From TMED27 sp041397865 (GTDB taxonomy: Bacteria; Pseudomonadota; Alphaproteobacteria; Micavibrionales; Micavibrionaceae): 64,000 bases of DNA. The stretch lies in contig JAWKVT010000001.1 in NCBI GenBank assembly GCA_041397865.1, positions 1 through 64,000 of the forward strand, given 5' to 3'. Shown one piece after another: positions 45,198 to 53,850 of the stretch. The position numbers and the translations under genes were made by a program. The notes beneath the pieces were generated by a model, which saw only the letters and a program-made list of their open reading frames with translations, did no database searches and was not told the DNA's origin. The first letter of the stretch is position 1, and each line of letters starts with the position of its first letter.

Positions 45198-46352
45198 CTA
45201 GTCTTTCAAATCATCCCAAAATTCACGGACCTTCGTAAAAAAGCCGCTGGCCTCGGGGGAGTGCTTGCCGGTTTTGTCATTCGCAAAATCCTTATCCAGC
45301 GCCTTAAGCATATCGAGTTGCTTTTTATTGAGATTAACCGGCGTCTCGACAAAGGTTTCTATATAAAGATCGCCCTGTGAACTGGAGTTAAGAATGCTCA
45401 TCCCCTTGCCTTTAAGACGGAATTGCTGCCCGGTCTGCGTGCCCGGTGGAATCTTGACTTTCGTTGCCTTGCCTTCGATTGTCGGAACTTCGACATCGCC
45501 GCCCAGCGCCGCTTTGGTCACGGTAATCGGAACGCGGCAGAACAGGTTCGCATCATCACGCTTGAAAAGCTTATGCGGCTTAACCGCAAGCAGAACGTAA
45601 AGATCGCCGCGCGGTCCCCCCTGAACGCCCGCTTCACCCTCGCCGGACAAACGGATGCGCCGCCCCGTGTCGACCCCGGCGGGAATTTTAATTTTCAGGG
45701 TTTTGTCTTTTTTAATGCGGCCCTGCCCGTGACATTTTTTACACGGGTCTTTGATAATGTTCCCCGCGCCCTGACATGTCGAACAGGTCCGCTCAATCGT
45801 AAAAAAGCCTTGCTGCTGGCGAATGCGTCCCGCGCCGTCGCAGGTCGAACACTTCCCCGCGCTGGTGCCCGGTTCCGCGCCGCTGCCGGAGCATTTATCG
45901 CAGGTATCGTTCACCGGGATTCTAATCTGGGCCTCTTTGCCCTTATAGGCGTCTTCAAGCGTTATTTCCAGAGTGTACTGGATATCCGAACCGCGTGCCG
46001 GTCCGCCTCTGCCGCCTCCGCGTCCACCCATAAAGTCGCCGAACATATCTTCGAAAATATCGGAAAACGCCCCCGCGCCGCCGCCAAAACCCGCACCGAA
46101 ACCGCCCCCCGGTCCGCCGCCCATGGAGCCGTCAAACGCCGCCGCCCCATAGCGGTCATAGGCCGCGCGCTTGTTTTCATCTTTCAGAACGTCATAGGCT
46201 TCGTTAATCTCCTTAAACTTGGCCTCGGCCTCCGGGTTGTCTTTATTCCGGTCCGGATGGTATTCCATCGCCAGCTTGCGGTAGGCTTTTTTCAACTCTT
46301 CCGCGCTGGCGTCTTTCTCAACACCTAAGGTTTTGTAGAAATCTTTAGACAT
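45198..46352 (-). CDS. dnaJ: Chaperone DnaJ
   Basis: This 384-residue type I J-protein has the J-domain with the YHPDRN motif (about 32-37) and a Gly-rich linker (about 75-120). The zinc domain has four CxxCxGxG repeats (CDKCSGSG, CSTCDGAG, CSTCQGAG, CKKCHGQG), and C-terminal substrate-binding domains follow. It stimulates the DnaK ATPase and delivers substrates. Its ATG overlaps the stop of the small J-protein gene by 1 bp (TGATG). Confidence 0.96.
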   Translation of the reverse strand: MSKDFYKTLGVEKDASAEELKKAYRKLAMEYHPDRNKDNPEAEAKFKEINEAYDVLKDENKRAAYDRYGAAAFDGSMGGGPGGGFGAGFGGGAGAFSDIFEDMFGDFMGGRGGGRGGPARGSDIQYTLEITLEDAYKGKEAQIRIPVNDTCDKCSGSGAEPGTSAGKCSTCDGAGRIRQQQGFFTIERTCSTCQGAGNIIKDPCKKCHGQGRIKKDKTLKIKIPAGVDTGRRIRLSGEGEAGVQGGPRGDLYVLLAVKPHKLFKRDDANLFCRVPITVTKAALGGDVEVPTIEGKATKVKIPPGTQTGQQFRLKGKGMSILNSSSQGDLYIETFVETPVNLNKKQLDMLKALDKDFANDKTGKHSPEASGFFTKVREFWDDLKD

Positions 46353-46666
46353 CAGTTTTTAATCTCTTTTTGCCGGGGCCAGAAAATTTCACCGATCTGG
46401 GAAAAAAGCCCGCCGCCGCTGCCGTTATTGTCGTTTTGCGCCCGTAAATGCAACCGGTTATACGCCGTGCGCTTTTCAACCGTGTTAAGGGCCGCGTAAG
46501 CCTCGCTGATAAGGCGAAAGCGTAGCTCAGCCATACGGCGGTTTTGCGGATTGCGGTCCGGATGAAACGTCTTGGCCAGACTGTGATAGGCGCGTTTTAT
46601 ATCTTCATCCGAAGCCTTCGGGGAGACTTTCAGGATATCATAGTAAGATGCTTTGTCGTTATCCAC
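46352..46666 (-). CDS. Small stand-alone J-domain protein
   Basis: This 104-residue protein is essentially a J-domain, with the HPD motif at residues 35-37 in TFHPDRNP. A short tail contains a Gly/Ser-Asn run (QNDNNGSGGG) and FWPRQKEIKN. It lacks the zinc and substrate-binding domains of DnaJ. It lies between dnaK and dnaJ and is coupled to the latter by a TGATG overlap, so it is probably a second J-partner for this DnaK. It could target DnaK to a particular client; what client is unknown. Confidence 0.85.
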   Translation of the reverse strand: MDNDKASYYDILKVSPKASDEDIKRAYHSLAKTFHPDRNPQNRRMAELRFRLISEAYAALNTVEKRTAYNRLHLRAQNDNNGSGGGLFSQIGEIFWPRQKEIKN

Positions 46667-46687
46667 GCCTGTTCTGCCTTTGTATTT

Positions 46688-46756
46688 TTAACGCGAAGAG
46701 CCAGAGCTGCGAAGGTGTTATTTACATTCCTTCGCTTTTTCGTGCCTTCGCGTTAA
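46688..46756. repeat. Nested inverted repeats between dnaK and the small J-protein gene
   Basis: The outer arms TTAACGCGAAG and CTTCGCGTTAA (46688-46698 and 46746-46756) are an 11-bp perfect inverted repeat. The inner arms GCGAAGG and CCTTCGC (46709-46715, 46729-46735) are another, followed on the plus strand by five T. In the dnaK direction this makes a two-stage stem that could lower downstream expression or act in processing. It ends 6 bp from the dnaK stop. Confidence 0.55.
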
Positions 46757-46762
46757 ATTTCA

Positions 46763-48703
46763 TTAAGCCGACTTTTTACCGTTCTCGTCATCGTCTTCGA
46801 CTTCAAGATCCGTAAAATCAGCTTCGATAATTTCATCTTCATCGGCATCCACCGGCTCGGCGTTTTGCGCATCGCCTTCGCTGCCGGATGCATCCTCCTG
46901 CGCCTTGCGGTAGGCGATCTCCCCGAGCTTCATGCTCGCTTGCGAAAGCGCCTCGGTTTTGGCCTTGATCTCTTCGGAATCGTCGCTGTCGATCACATCT
47001 TTAAGGTCCTGAAGCGCCTGCTCGATGTTCTTTTTCTCCTCTCCCGGAAGATCACCGCCCAACTCCTCCATGGATTTCTCCGTCGAGTGGATCATGCTTT
47101 CGGCAATATTTTTCGCCTCAACCGATTCGCGTTTTTTCTTGTCGGTTTCCGCATTCGCCTCGGCATCCTTGACCATCTGGTCGATATCGGAATCCGAAAG
47201 CCCGCCGGAAGCCTGAATGCGGATCTGCTGTTCCTTGTTCGTGGCCTTGTCCTTCGCCGAGACATTGACAATGCCGTTGGCGTCGATATCGAACGTCACT
47301 TCGATCTGCGGAACGCCGCGCGGCGCGGGCGGAATGCCCACAAGGTCGAACTGGCCCAGAAGCTTGTTATCCGCCGCCATTTCTCGCTCACCCTGAAAAA
47401 CGCGGATCGTTACGGCATTCTGGTTATCTTCCGCCGTAGAGAAGGTCTGCGATTTCTTGGTTGGGATGGTGGTGTTACGCTCAATCAGGCGTGTAAACAC
47501 GCCGCCCAGCGTCTCAATTCCCAGAGACAAGGGCGTAACGTCAAGCAGCAAAACGTCTTTAACGTCACCCTGCAACACGCCGCCCTGAATCGCTGCGCCA
47601 TCAGCCACGACTTCGTCGGGGTTCACGCCTTTATGCGGCTCCTTGCCGAAATAATCTTTGACCGTTTCAATAACTTTCGGCATGCGGGTCATCCCGCCGA
47701 CAAGAACGACATCGTCAATTTCCGACGGCTTCAGCCCCGCATCTTTCAGCGCCTTTTTCACCGGCTCGACAGAGCGTTTGATGAGATCGTCAACAAGGCT
47801 TTCAAGCTTCGCGCGACTCAGCGGAATTTGCAAGTGCTTGGGACCGGAGGAATCCGCCGTGACAAACGGCAGGTTCACTTCCGTCGATGTGGTGGAAGAC
47901 AGCTCGATCTTCGCTTTTTCCGCCGCTTCTTTCAGGCGTTGCAGCGCCAGCTTGTCTTCGCGCAGGTCAATCCCGTCGGACTTTTTAAATTCATCGGCCA
48001 GATAGTCGATAATGCGCAGGTCGAAATCTTCCCCGCCCAAAAATGTGTCGCCGTTGGTGGCTTTTACTTCGAACACGCCGTCGCCGATTTCAAGAACCGA
48101 AACGTCAAATGTTCCGCCGCCAAGGTCGTAAACGACAATCGTGCCGGTAGATTTTTTGTCCAGCCCGTAGGCCAGCGCCGCCGCGGTCGGCTCGTTAATA
48201 ATCCGCTCAACCTCAAGCCCGGCGATTTTTCCCGCATCTTTGGTCGCCTGACGCTGTGAATCGTTAAAGTAAGCCGGAACGGTAATCACCGCCTTGGTGA
48301 CTTTTTCACCCAGAAAGCTCTCCGCCGTTTCTTTCATTTTTTGCAGGACCATTGCCGAGATTTGCGAGGGCGCGTATTTTTCGCCGTTCACCTCAACCCA
48401 TGCATCGCCGTTATCGCCTTCAATGATTTTGAACGGGGCCTTGGAAGCAAGGTCTTTAACTTCCTTGTCCTTAAAGCGCCGCCCGATCAGGCGCTTGATC
48501 GCATAAAGTGTATTTTCGGGGTTGGTGACGGCCTGACGCTTCGCCGGTTGGCCAACGAGGCGTTCGCCATCTTTGGCAAAAGCCACCATAGAAGGCGTCG
48601 TGCGCGCACCTTCCGCATTTTCAATGACCCGCGGCTCTTTTCCGTCCATGACCGCAACGCAGGAATTGGTTGTACCAAGGTCGATACCGATGATTTTAGA
48701 CAT
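46763..48703 (-). CDS. dnaK: Chaperone protein DnaK (Hsp70)
   Basis: This 646-residue Hsp70 begins MSKIIGIDLGTTNSCVAVMDG. It has the IINEPTAAALAYGLD and VYDLGGGTFDVSVLEIGDGVFEVKATNGDTFLGGEDFD ATPase signatures, the DVLLLDVTPLSLGIETLGG linker, and an acidic C-terminus ending DLEVEDDDENGKKSA. It folds and refolds proteins with DnaJ and GrpE. AAGGAG precedes the start, and a sigma-32-like promoter (48778-48806) sits between grpE and dnaK. Confidence 0.97.
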   Translation of the reverse strand: MSKIIGIDLGTTNSCVAVMDGKEPRVIENAEGARTTPSMVAFAKDGERLVGQPAKRQAVTNPENTLYAIKRLIGRRFKDKEVKDLASKAPFKIIEGDNGDAWVEVNGEKYAPSQISAMVLQKMKETAESFLGEKVTKAVITVPAYFNDSQRQATKDAGKIAGLEVERIINEPTAAALAYGLDKKSTGTIVVYDLGGGTFDVSVLEIGDGVFEVKATNGDTFLGGEDFDLRIIDYLADEFKKSDGIDLREDKLALQRLKEAAEKAKIELSSTTSTEVNLPFVTADSSGPKHLQIPLSRAKLESLVDDLIKRSVEPVKKALKDAGLKPSEIDDVVLVGGMTRMPKVIETVKDYFGKEPHKGVNPDEVVADGAAIQGGVLQGDVKDVLLLDVTPLSLGIETLGGVFTRLIERNTTIPTKKSQTFSTAEDNQNAVTIRVFQGEREMAADNKLLGQFDLVGIPPAPRGVPQIEVTFDIDANGIVNVSAKDKATNKEQQIRIQASGGLSDSDIDQMVKDAEANAETDKKKRESVEAKNIAESMIHSTEKSMEELGGDLPGEEKKNIEQALQDLKDVIDSDDSEEIKAKTEALSQASMKLGEIAYRKAQEDASGSEGDAQNAEPVDADEDEIIEADFTDLEVEDDDENGKKSA

Positions 48704-48777
48704 GCTTAAGTCTCCTTCAATAAGCTAGACATTAATATTCAAAGCCCGTTTTGCACAGCACTTTGCATGAATTTGAT

Positions 48778-48806
48778 ATATAAGTGCTGCGGCTTTTTAT
48801 TTCAAG
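48778..48806 (-). promoter_or_regulatory. Candidate heat-shock (sigma-32) promoter for dnaK
   Basis: Read on the minus strand, CTTGAAA (48800-48806) is followed after 13 bp by CACTTATAT (48778-48786). This approaches the sigma-32 consensus CTTGAAA-N11-15-CCCCATNT. The -10 half is imperfect. It lies about 75 bp before the dnaK start in the only gap between grpE and dnaK. Confidence 0.5.
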
Positions 48807-48815
48807 TGCGCGTTT

Positions 48816-49556
48816 TTACGCTTCCGTATCAATATGCCCGCCGGGAGGTAGATCGCCACCGCCCGCAGAAGAATCGCCGCCTGTACCGTCGTCTTTCACC
48901 ACACCGACCCGGGCCGGGCGTAGCAGGCGCTCATGCAGCATATAACCGGCTTCCATAACCTGCATGACAGTCCCCGCAGGCTTGCCCGGCACAGGCGCCT
49001 CAAACATGACCTCATGAAAATTCGGGTCGAACGGCTCATCAACCGGCTCAAGCTTTTTAATGCCGTGTTTTTCGAAATTGCGCAAAAGCGTCCGCTCTGT
49101 TGCTTCAATACCGTCCACAAGATTTTTTAGCCGCGGCTCTGCATCGAGCAGGTCCGAAGGCACCGCCTCCAACGCACGGCGCAGATTGTCGGAAACCTCC
49201 AGCAGGTCTTTGGCAAACCCGGAAATCGCATATTTGCTGGCATCGGCGCGTTCTTTCTGGGCGCGGCGGCGGGTGTTTTCCGCTTCTGCCATCGCGCGCA
49301 TAGCCTGATCTTTGGCCTGATCCAACTCGCTTTTCAGAGCTTCAAGAGAGGCGTCAGCCTGTCCGGCTTGCTCCGGATGCGGTTGCGCCACATCGCCTTC
49401 TACTGAGGCCCCTTCCTGCGGCGGAGAGTCTTCGGACTCCTGATCCGCACTTGCGTCATATAAACCGGCGGCCTCGGCTTCAAGCCGCGCAGAGCGTTCG
49501 GCCAGCGTTTCTTCTCTACTGGGGTCTTTCGGGTGGTTTTGGCTCGGTGTAGTCAT
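48816..49556 (-). CDS. grpE: Nucleotide exchange factor GrpE
   Basis: This is a protein of about 246 residues. A disordered acidic N-terminus rich in Glu, Ala and Pro (about 1-75) precedes a long coiled-coil helix (about 80-150). The C-terminal beta-domain has KLEPVDEPFDPNFHEVMFE and QVMEAGYMLHERLLRPARVGV, the GrpE signature. It releases ADP from DnaK. The ATG at 49556 was chosen over a TTG at 49562. The tail SSAGGGDLPPGGHIDTEA is low-complexity. Confidence 0.93.
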   Translation of the reverse strand: MTTPSQNHPKDPSREETLAERSARLEAEAAGLYDASADQESEDSPPQEGASVEGDVAQPHPEQAGQADASLEALKSELDQAKDQAMRAMAEAENTRRRAQKERADASKYAISGFAKDLLEVSDNLRRALEAVPSDLLDAEPRLKNLVDGIEATERTLLRNFEKHGIKKLEPVDEPFDPNFHEVMFEAPVPGKPAGTVMQVMEAGYMLHERLLRPARVGVVKDDGTGGDSSAGGGDLPPGGHIDTEA

Positions 49557-49596
49557 GGGCAATATTTAATCTGCTTACCGTCGTGAATCAAGGACT

Positions 49597-50574
49597 CTAT
49601 TCAAGTAACCCCGGTGTTTTTGCGAAAATGGTCTTGGGAGCCGCTTTCTCATAAGGACCGTTCGCCCCGAAATAAAGCTCCTTCACATCTACGGTTCCAA
49701 GGATAAAGGGAGTGTCCGGGTCTTCTAGCTTGTCTTTAAAACGCCCGGATGTGTCGACGGCATAAAACTTATCGGCATGAATATGATGGGGCTGGAAGTC
49801 GGGGATAATTTCATCCAGCGGAGTCAGGCCCCTGCGCCGGACAAGAGCTTTAACCGCGCTTCTGGTTTTCTCATCGCGCAGATCCGCCGATGAAGAAGAC
49901 AGGATCATCGTATTTTCCGGGTAGTTCCAATAGGTAAACTGCGTAACCTGCCCTTTTAGCGGAATGCCGAACAGCGTAAGATCCTGTATTTTTGATGTCA
50001 CCATCGTACGGTCTTCCCCAAAGTCCAGTATGATGTCGTTGAACGGGCCGATTGTTTCGCTGACAAGAACGATCTTTTGAATACCGTCTTTCATCAGCTC
50101 TTTCTTGCTAAGCGTAATAAAAACCTCGGACTGACCCGGTCCGGGTTTGCACTCATGATGAAAATAACGCACCGTCTCGCTATCCGCGCCGATATGCCCC
50201 TCCGTAAGCTTCAGGCGAAGCGCCGGGCCGGCTTTAACCGGTTCAATCACCGGGTTCTCAATATCCAGACAGCCAAAGACGGACCCCGGAGAAAGAATAT
50301 AAAGATTCAGGTCGTCCGGGCTTGCGCCGGGCTTGCGCAGAAAGGTGAAAAAATAAATATAATTCGGAACAAGGCTTGCGCCTTCTTCTTCCGTCTCAAA
50401 CTGCGGTTTGTATTTCTTATCATATGGATTGTTAATTTTCGGTGGCTCTTCCTCTTCTTCTTCCTGATTTTGAAACAGGTCGATCTGCGCATAAGCGGAC
50501 AGGGCAGGCGCAAGGAACAAGGCTAAAAGAATGGGCAGGAGCAACAAAAGTTGTTTTTTAAATCGGTTTTTCAT
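49597..50574 (-). CDS. Secreted protein of unknown function
   Basis: This is a protein of about 325 residues with a clear signal peptide (MKNRFKKQLLLLLPILLALF, cleavage after AYA), then an acidic low-complexity stretch (QNQEEEEEEPP). A beta-rich body follows with no recognised family. The start at 50574 gives the basic n-region; the longer frame up to 50817 runs into the divergent rph gene region and is unlikely. It is upstream of grpE on the same strand with a 40-bp gap. The usual hrcA neighbour of grpE/rph in alphaproteobacteria is not here. Confidence 0.75.
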   Translation of the reverse strand: MKNRFKKQLLLLLPILLALFLAPALSAYAQIDLFQNQEEEEEEPPKINNPYDKKYKPQFETEEEGASLVPNYIYFFTFLRKPGASPDDLNLYILSPGSVFGCLDIENPVIEPVKAGPALRLKLTEGHIGADSETVRYFHHECKPGPGQSEVFITLSKKELMKDGIQKIVLVSETIGPFNDIILDFGEDRTMVTSKIQDLTLFGIPLKGQVTQFTYWNYPENTMILSSSSADLRDEKTRSAVKALVRRRGLTPLDEIIPDFQPHHIHADKFYAVDTSGRFKDKLEDPDTPFILGTVDVKELYFGANGPYEKAAPKTIFAKTPGLLE

Positions 50575-50745
50575 GAACGCGGACCTAAGCAGGTTTGGAA
50601 AATCAGTGCCCTTATCGTGCCAACTCCCGTTCACGCAGGCAAGAGAGGTTAAAGCTTCATCCACGCCTTTTATGCTTGAGGTCATGGCGGCCTGTGCGTA
50701 GAGTGAGCAAAATTTAACGCCTGTATGAATGTATAAGGAGAAATC

Positions 50746-51465
50746 ATGCCCCGTCCCTCCGGCAGAACACTGGAACAAATCCGCAAAGTTGAAATCACGC
50801 CGCATGTGAACAAACATGCCGAAGGCTCATGCCTTGTGAAGTTCGGCGATACGCATGTTTTGTGTCTGGCCACGGCGGAAGAAAAAGTGCCCGGCTGGAT
50901 GAAGGGCAAGGGCGCGGGTTGGGTAACAGGCGAATACGGCATGCTGCCGCGCTCCACAGGTTCACGGATGGACCGGGAAGCGGCCAAGGGGAAGCAGTCG
51001 GGCCGGACGCAGGAAATCCAGCGTTTGATTGGGCGGGCCTTACGCTCCGTTGTCGATATGAAAGCCATGGGCGAGCGGCAGGTCCGCGTGGATTGCGACG
51101 TAATCCAGGCCGATGGCGGCACGCGCACAGCCGCCATCACCGGCGGTTTTGTCGCCATGCATCTCGCGTTCCAGCACTGGGTGGAAACCGGCGCGATGGA
51201 GCGCGTTCCCGTAAAAGACACCGTATCGGCCATTTCCTGTGGCATTTATAAAGGTGATCCGGTCGCCGATTTGGATTATGACGAAGACAGCGATGCGGAA
51301 ACCGACGCGAATTTTGTAATAACCGGAAGCGGCGGCATTGTCGAAATTCAAGGCACCGCAGAGCAGGAACCTTTTAGCGAAGAAGAGTTTTTAAAACTCC
51401 TCCAACTCGCGAAAAACGGATGCGCGGAATTAACGGCGCTGCAAAAAGATGTTTTGGGCATTTGA
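50746..51465 (+). CDS. rph: Ribonuclease PH
   Basis: This 239-residue enzyme shows MPRPSGRTLEQIRKVEITPHVNKHAEGSCLVKFGDTHVLC at the start. RSxxxxxSGR-type phosphate binding (GKQSGRTQEIQRLIGRALRSVVD), CDVIQADGGTRTAAITGG and the acidic DLDYDEDS site follow, all diagnostic of RNase PH. It trims tRNA 3' ends by phosphorolysis. AAGGAG precedes the start. It overlaps rdgB by 1 bp (TGATG). Confidence 0.96.
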   Translation: MPRPSGRTLEQIRKVEITPHVNKHAEGSCLVKFGDTHVLCLATAEEKVPGWMKGKGAGWVTGEYGMLPRSTGSRMDREAAKGKQSGRTQEIQRLIGRALRSVVDMKAMGERQVRVDCDVIQADGGTRTAAITGGFVAMHLAFQHWVETGAMERVPVKDTVSAISCGIYKGDPVADLDYDEDSDAETDANFVITGSGGIVEIQGTAEQEPFSEEEFLKLLQLAKNGCAELTALQKDVLGI

Positions 51466-52118
51466 TGGTAAAGATGACGCTCAGGAAATTTGAAGAAGCG
51501 CAATTGGTCATCGCCACGCATAATGCGGGAAAGGCGCGGGAGATTGCGGACTTGCTGGGACCTTATATTGCGCAGTTTTATACAGCCGCAGAACTGAACC
51601 TCCCCGAGCCGGAAGAAACGGCAGACACGTTTAAAGGCAATGCGGAATTGAAAGCGCGGGCCGCAGCGATAGCTTCCGGCAAGCCTGCGCTGGCTGATGA
51701 CAGCGGTTTAAGTGTTGCCGCTCTGAACGGGCATCCGGGGATTTATTCCGCGCGCTGGGCGGTGAAGCCTGACGGTTCACGCGATTTTGCCTTCGCGATG
51801 GAAAAGCTGGAAACTGCGCTGGACAAGTCGCAAGATCGCCGCGCCGCGTTTATCTGTGCCTTGTCGCTGGCTTGGCCGGACGGGCATGTGGAAACGTTCG
51901 AGGGGAGGGTGGACGGCACCCTCAATTTTCCCCCGCGCGGGGATAAAGGTTTCGGTTATGATCCCGTTTTCGTTCCCGATGGATATGATATGACTTTTGC
52001 GCAGATGGAGCCGGAAGCCAAACACGCGATTTCCCACCGCGCAGACGCATTCAGGCAGCTTGTCGCCGCATGCTTTGAAACAAAAGCGCTTGAACCGCAA
52101 AGTAAAAGGCATGTTTAA
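51465..52118 (+). CDS. rdgB: dITP/XTP pyrophosphatase RdgB
   Basis: This 217-residue HAM1/RdgB protein has VIATHNAGKAREI with the Thr-His-Asn-x2-Lys motif, ALADDSGLSVAALNGHPGIYSARW, GFGYDPVFVPDGYDMTFAQM and an ISHRADA motif. It hydrolyses non-canonical purine triphosphates (dITP, XTP) to monophosphates. The start ATG overlaps the rph stop; a second ATG at 51474 is an alternative. The rph-rdgB-hemW order is typical of alphaproteobacteria, here interrupted by the IcmD-like gene. Confidence 0.95.
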   Translation: MVKMTLRKFEEAQLVIATHNAGKAREIADLLGPYIAQFYTAAELNLPEPEETADTFKGNAELKARAAAIASGKPALADDSGLSVAALNGHPGIYSARWAVKPDGSRDFAFAMEKLETALDKSQDRRAAFICALSLAWPDGHVETFEGRVDGTLNFPPRGDKGFGYDPVFVPDGYDMTFAQMEPEAKHAISHRADAFRQLVAACFETKALEPQSKRHV

Positions 52119-52140
52119 TCCCCTGTTTTCTGCCGTTCTT

Positions 52141-52182
52141 ATGTGAAAAAACTTGACTTTTTCACATGATTTGCTGTATAAA
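52141..52182 (+). promoter_or_regulatory. Sigma-70 promoter overlapped by a 10-bp-arm palindrome
   Basis: TTGACT (52153-52158) and TATAAA (52177-52182) are separated by 18 bp, a good housekeeping promoter 55 bp before the IcmD-like gene. The inverted repeat ATGTGAAAAA and TTTTTCACAT (52141-52150, 52158-52167) spans the -35 box, so it could be an operator, or the fold could end rdgB transcription. Confidence 0.65.
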
Positions 52183-52236
52183 ACCGCCATGCAGATAAAG
52201 CATGGTTTTACGCTTTCTTTAAGGAGAATGGAAAGA

Positions 52237-52629
52237 ATGTTAAAGAATTTAAAAGTAACGTCACTGAAATTTCAGGCTGCTTTTGTTGTCGGCCTTCTTA
52301 GCTCTGCCTCTCAGGCACAAGCGGGCGGGAATGACTGGAGTGATATTGCGCGTAACATTACGACCTCGATTGAAGAATTACCCGGCCTGATTACCGGTGT
52401 TTCTTATATGATGGGTCTTTTGCTCGGTGTTCTTGGCGTGATGAAAATTAAGGACCATGTTGAAAACCCGACACAGACACCGATGAAAGACGGCGCGATC
52501 CGGCTTGCTGCGGGTGGCGCGCTGTTCGGCCTGCCCATCGTGTTCGAATCAATGCTCAACACAATCGGTACGACAGGTACAAGCATCGAACCTGCAACGT
52601 TGAACAAAGTGAAGTTTAACGTCAGCTAA
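52237..52629 (+). CDS. Small secreted/membrane protein resembling IcmD/DotP of type IVB secretion systems
   Basis: This is a 130-residue protein with a signal peptide (about 1-28, ending SQAQA). Two hydrophobic stretches follow, SYMMGLLLGVLGVMKI and IRLAAGGALFGLPIVFESML. They flank KDHVENPTQTPMKDG, a pattern I associate with IcmD/DotP-type proteins of Dot/Icm secretion systems, of similar length. No other Dot/Icm gene is in the window. The ATG at 52237 has GGAAAG and AAGGAG upstream. A generic pilin-like or TrbC-like membrane protein is the alternative. It sits between rdgB and hemW with its own promoter. Confidence 0.6.
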   Translation: MLKNLKVTSLKFQAAFVVGLLSSASQAQAGGNDWSDIARNITTSIEELPGLITGVSYMMGLLLGVLGVMKIKDHVENPTQTPMKDGAIRLAAGGALFGLPIVFESMLNTIGTTGTSIEPATLNKVKFNVS

Positions 52630-52650
52630 ATCTTAAAACGGTTTTCTGTT

Positions 52651-53850
52651 ATGAATATAAAAGGCCGGGCCGGGTTGTATATCCACTGGCCTTTTTGTTT
52701 GTCCAAATGTCCTTATTGCGATTTCAACGTCCATGTTCAGGCCCGGCCCGACCACGTGCGCTGGGAGGCCGCATATTTAAAATCGCTTGAAAGCTATGCG
52801 CAAATGCTGGAGGGCCGGGTCATCTCTTCGGTGTTTTTTGGCGGCGGCACCCCTTCGCTCATGAACCCCGAAACGGTTCAAAAAATCCTGAGTAAAGTGC
52901 GGGCGCTCTGGCCGCTAGTCAACGATCTGGAAATCACGATGGAGGCCAACCCGACCTCGGTCGAGGCGGAAAAGCTCAAAGCTTTTAAAGAGGCGGGCGT
53001 CACGCGCGTCTCTCTCGGTGTGCAGGCGTTAAACGATACCGACCTTAAGTTTCTCGGGCGAAAACATTCCGCTGCTGATGCCATTGGCGCAATTGAAATC
53101 GCCGCCGATAATTTTGAACATTTCAGCTTCGATTTAATCTACGCCCGCCCCGGACAAACCCTTGAGGGCTGGAGAGAGGAACTTAAACGGGCTGCCGCTC
53201 TGGCCACCGGCGGCCATCTGTCGCTTTATCAACTCACCATAGAGCGCAACACCCCATTTTATTATGATGCCGCGCAGGGGCTTTTCAACCTCCCCGATGA
53301 CGGGCAGGGGGCCGCGTTTTATCATGCCACGCAGGAGGTCCTCGATACCGCGAACCTGCCAGCTTATGAGGTCTCGAACCACGCTGCGCCGGGCCGCGAA
53401 TCGCGCCATAACCTGACCTATTGGCATTACGGCGATTATATAGGCATAGGCCCCGGCGCACATGGCCGCCTGAGCGTCGAAGGGCAAAAGGTTGCAACCC
53501 GTGAACATTATGCCCCGCAAAAATGGCTGGAAATGGTTGAACGTGAAGGGCGCGGAGTGCATCCGTTCCAGCCGCTTTCGCATGAGGAAAGATTTTGCGA
53601 GGCCCTGATGATGGGGTTGCGGCTTTATGAAGGTGTGGCGCTGGAGCATTTACAGGCCGAGGGCGGCGGGCGGGACTGGCGCGAATATATCGACGCCGGG
53701 CGGATCGAAACGGCGCGCGGGGAGGGCTGGCTTGATATACGCGATGGCAGAATTGTCTTAAGCCGGGAAGGAATGCTCCGGCTCAACGCGCTCATCCCCT
53801 ATATTCTTAAAGATCCTTCGCGTCCTGCGCAGAAGGAGCGGGCTGTATAG
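52651..53850 (+). CDS. hemW: HemW-like heme chaperone, radical SAM family
   Basis: This 399-residue radical SAM protein has the cluster motif CLSKCPYC (Cys-x3-Cys-x2-Cys), the glycine motif FFGGGTPSLM, and the HemN_C-type C-terminal region (SHEERFCEALMMGLRLYEGV). HemW-type proteins lack the extra HemN features and insert heme into respiratory proteins rather than oxidising coproporphyrinogen. The position next to rdgB/rph is the usual location for hemW. The C-terminus overlaps the convergent secreted-protein gene by 44 bp. Confidence 0.9.
   Translation: MNIKGRAGLYIHWPFCLSKCPYCDFNVHVQARPDHVRWEAAYLKSLESYAQMLEGRVISSVFFGGGTPSLMNPETVQKILSKVRALWPLVNDLEITMEANPTSVEAEKLKAFKEAGVTRVSLGVQALNDTDLKFLGRKHSAADAIGAIEIAADNFEHFSFDLIYARPGQTLEGWREELKRAAALATGGHLSLYQLTIERNTPFYYDAAQGLFNLPDDGQGAAFYHATQEVLDTANLPAYEVSNHAAPGRESRHNLTYWHYGDYIGIGPGAHGRLSVEGQKVATREHYAPQKWLEMVEREGRGVHPFQPLSHEERFCEALMMGLRLYEGVALEHLQAEGGGRDWREYIDAGRIETARGEGWLDIRDGRIVLSREGMLRLNALIPYILKDPSRPAQKERAV

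Noticed and set aside
46865..48259. 464-residue plus-strand frame opposite dnaK
   Set aside because: It is the antisense of a clear dnaK gene in high-GC codon context and has no family resemblance.
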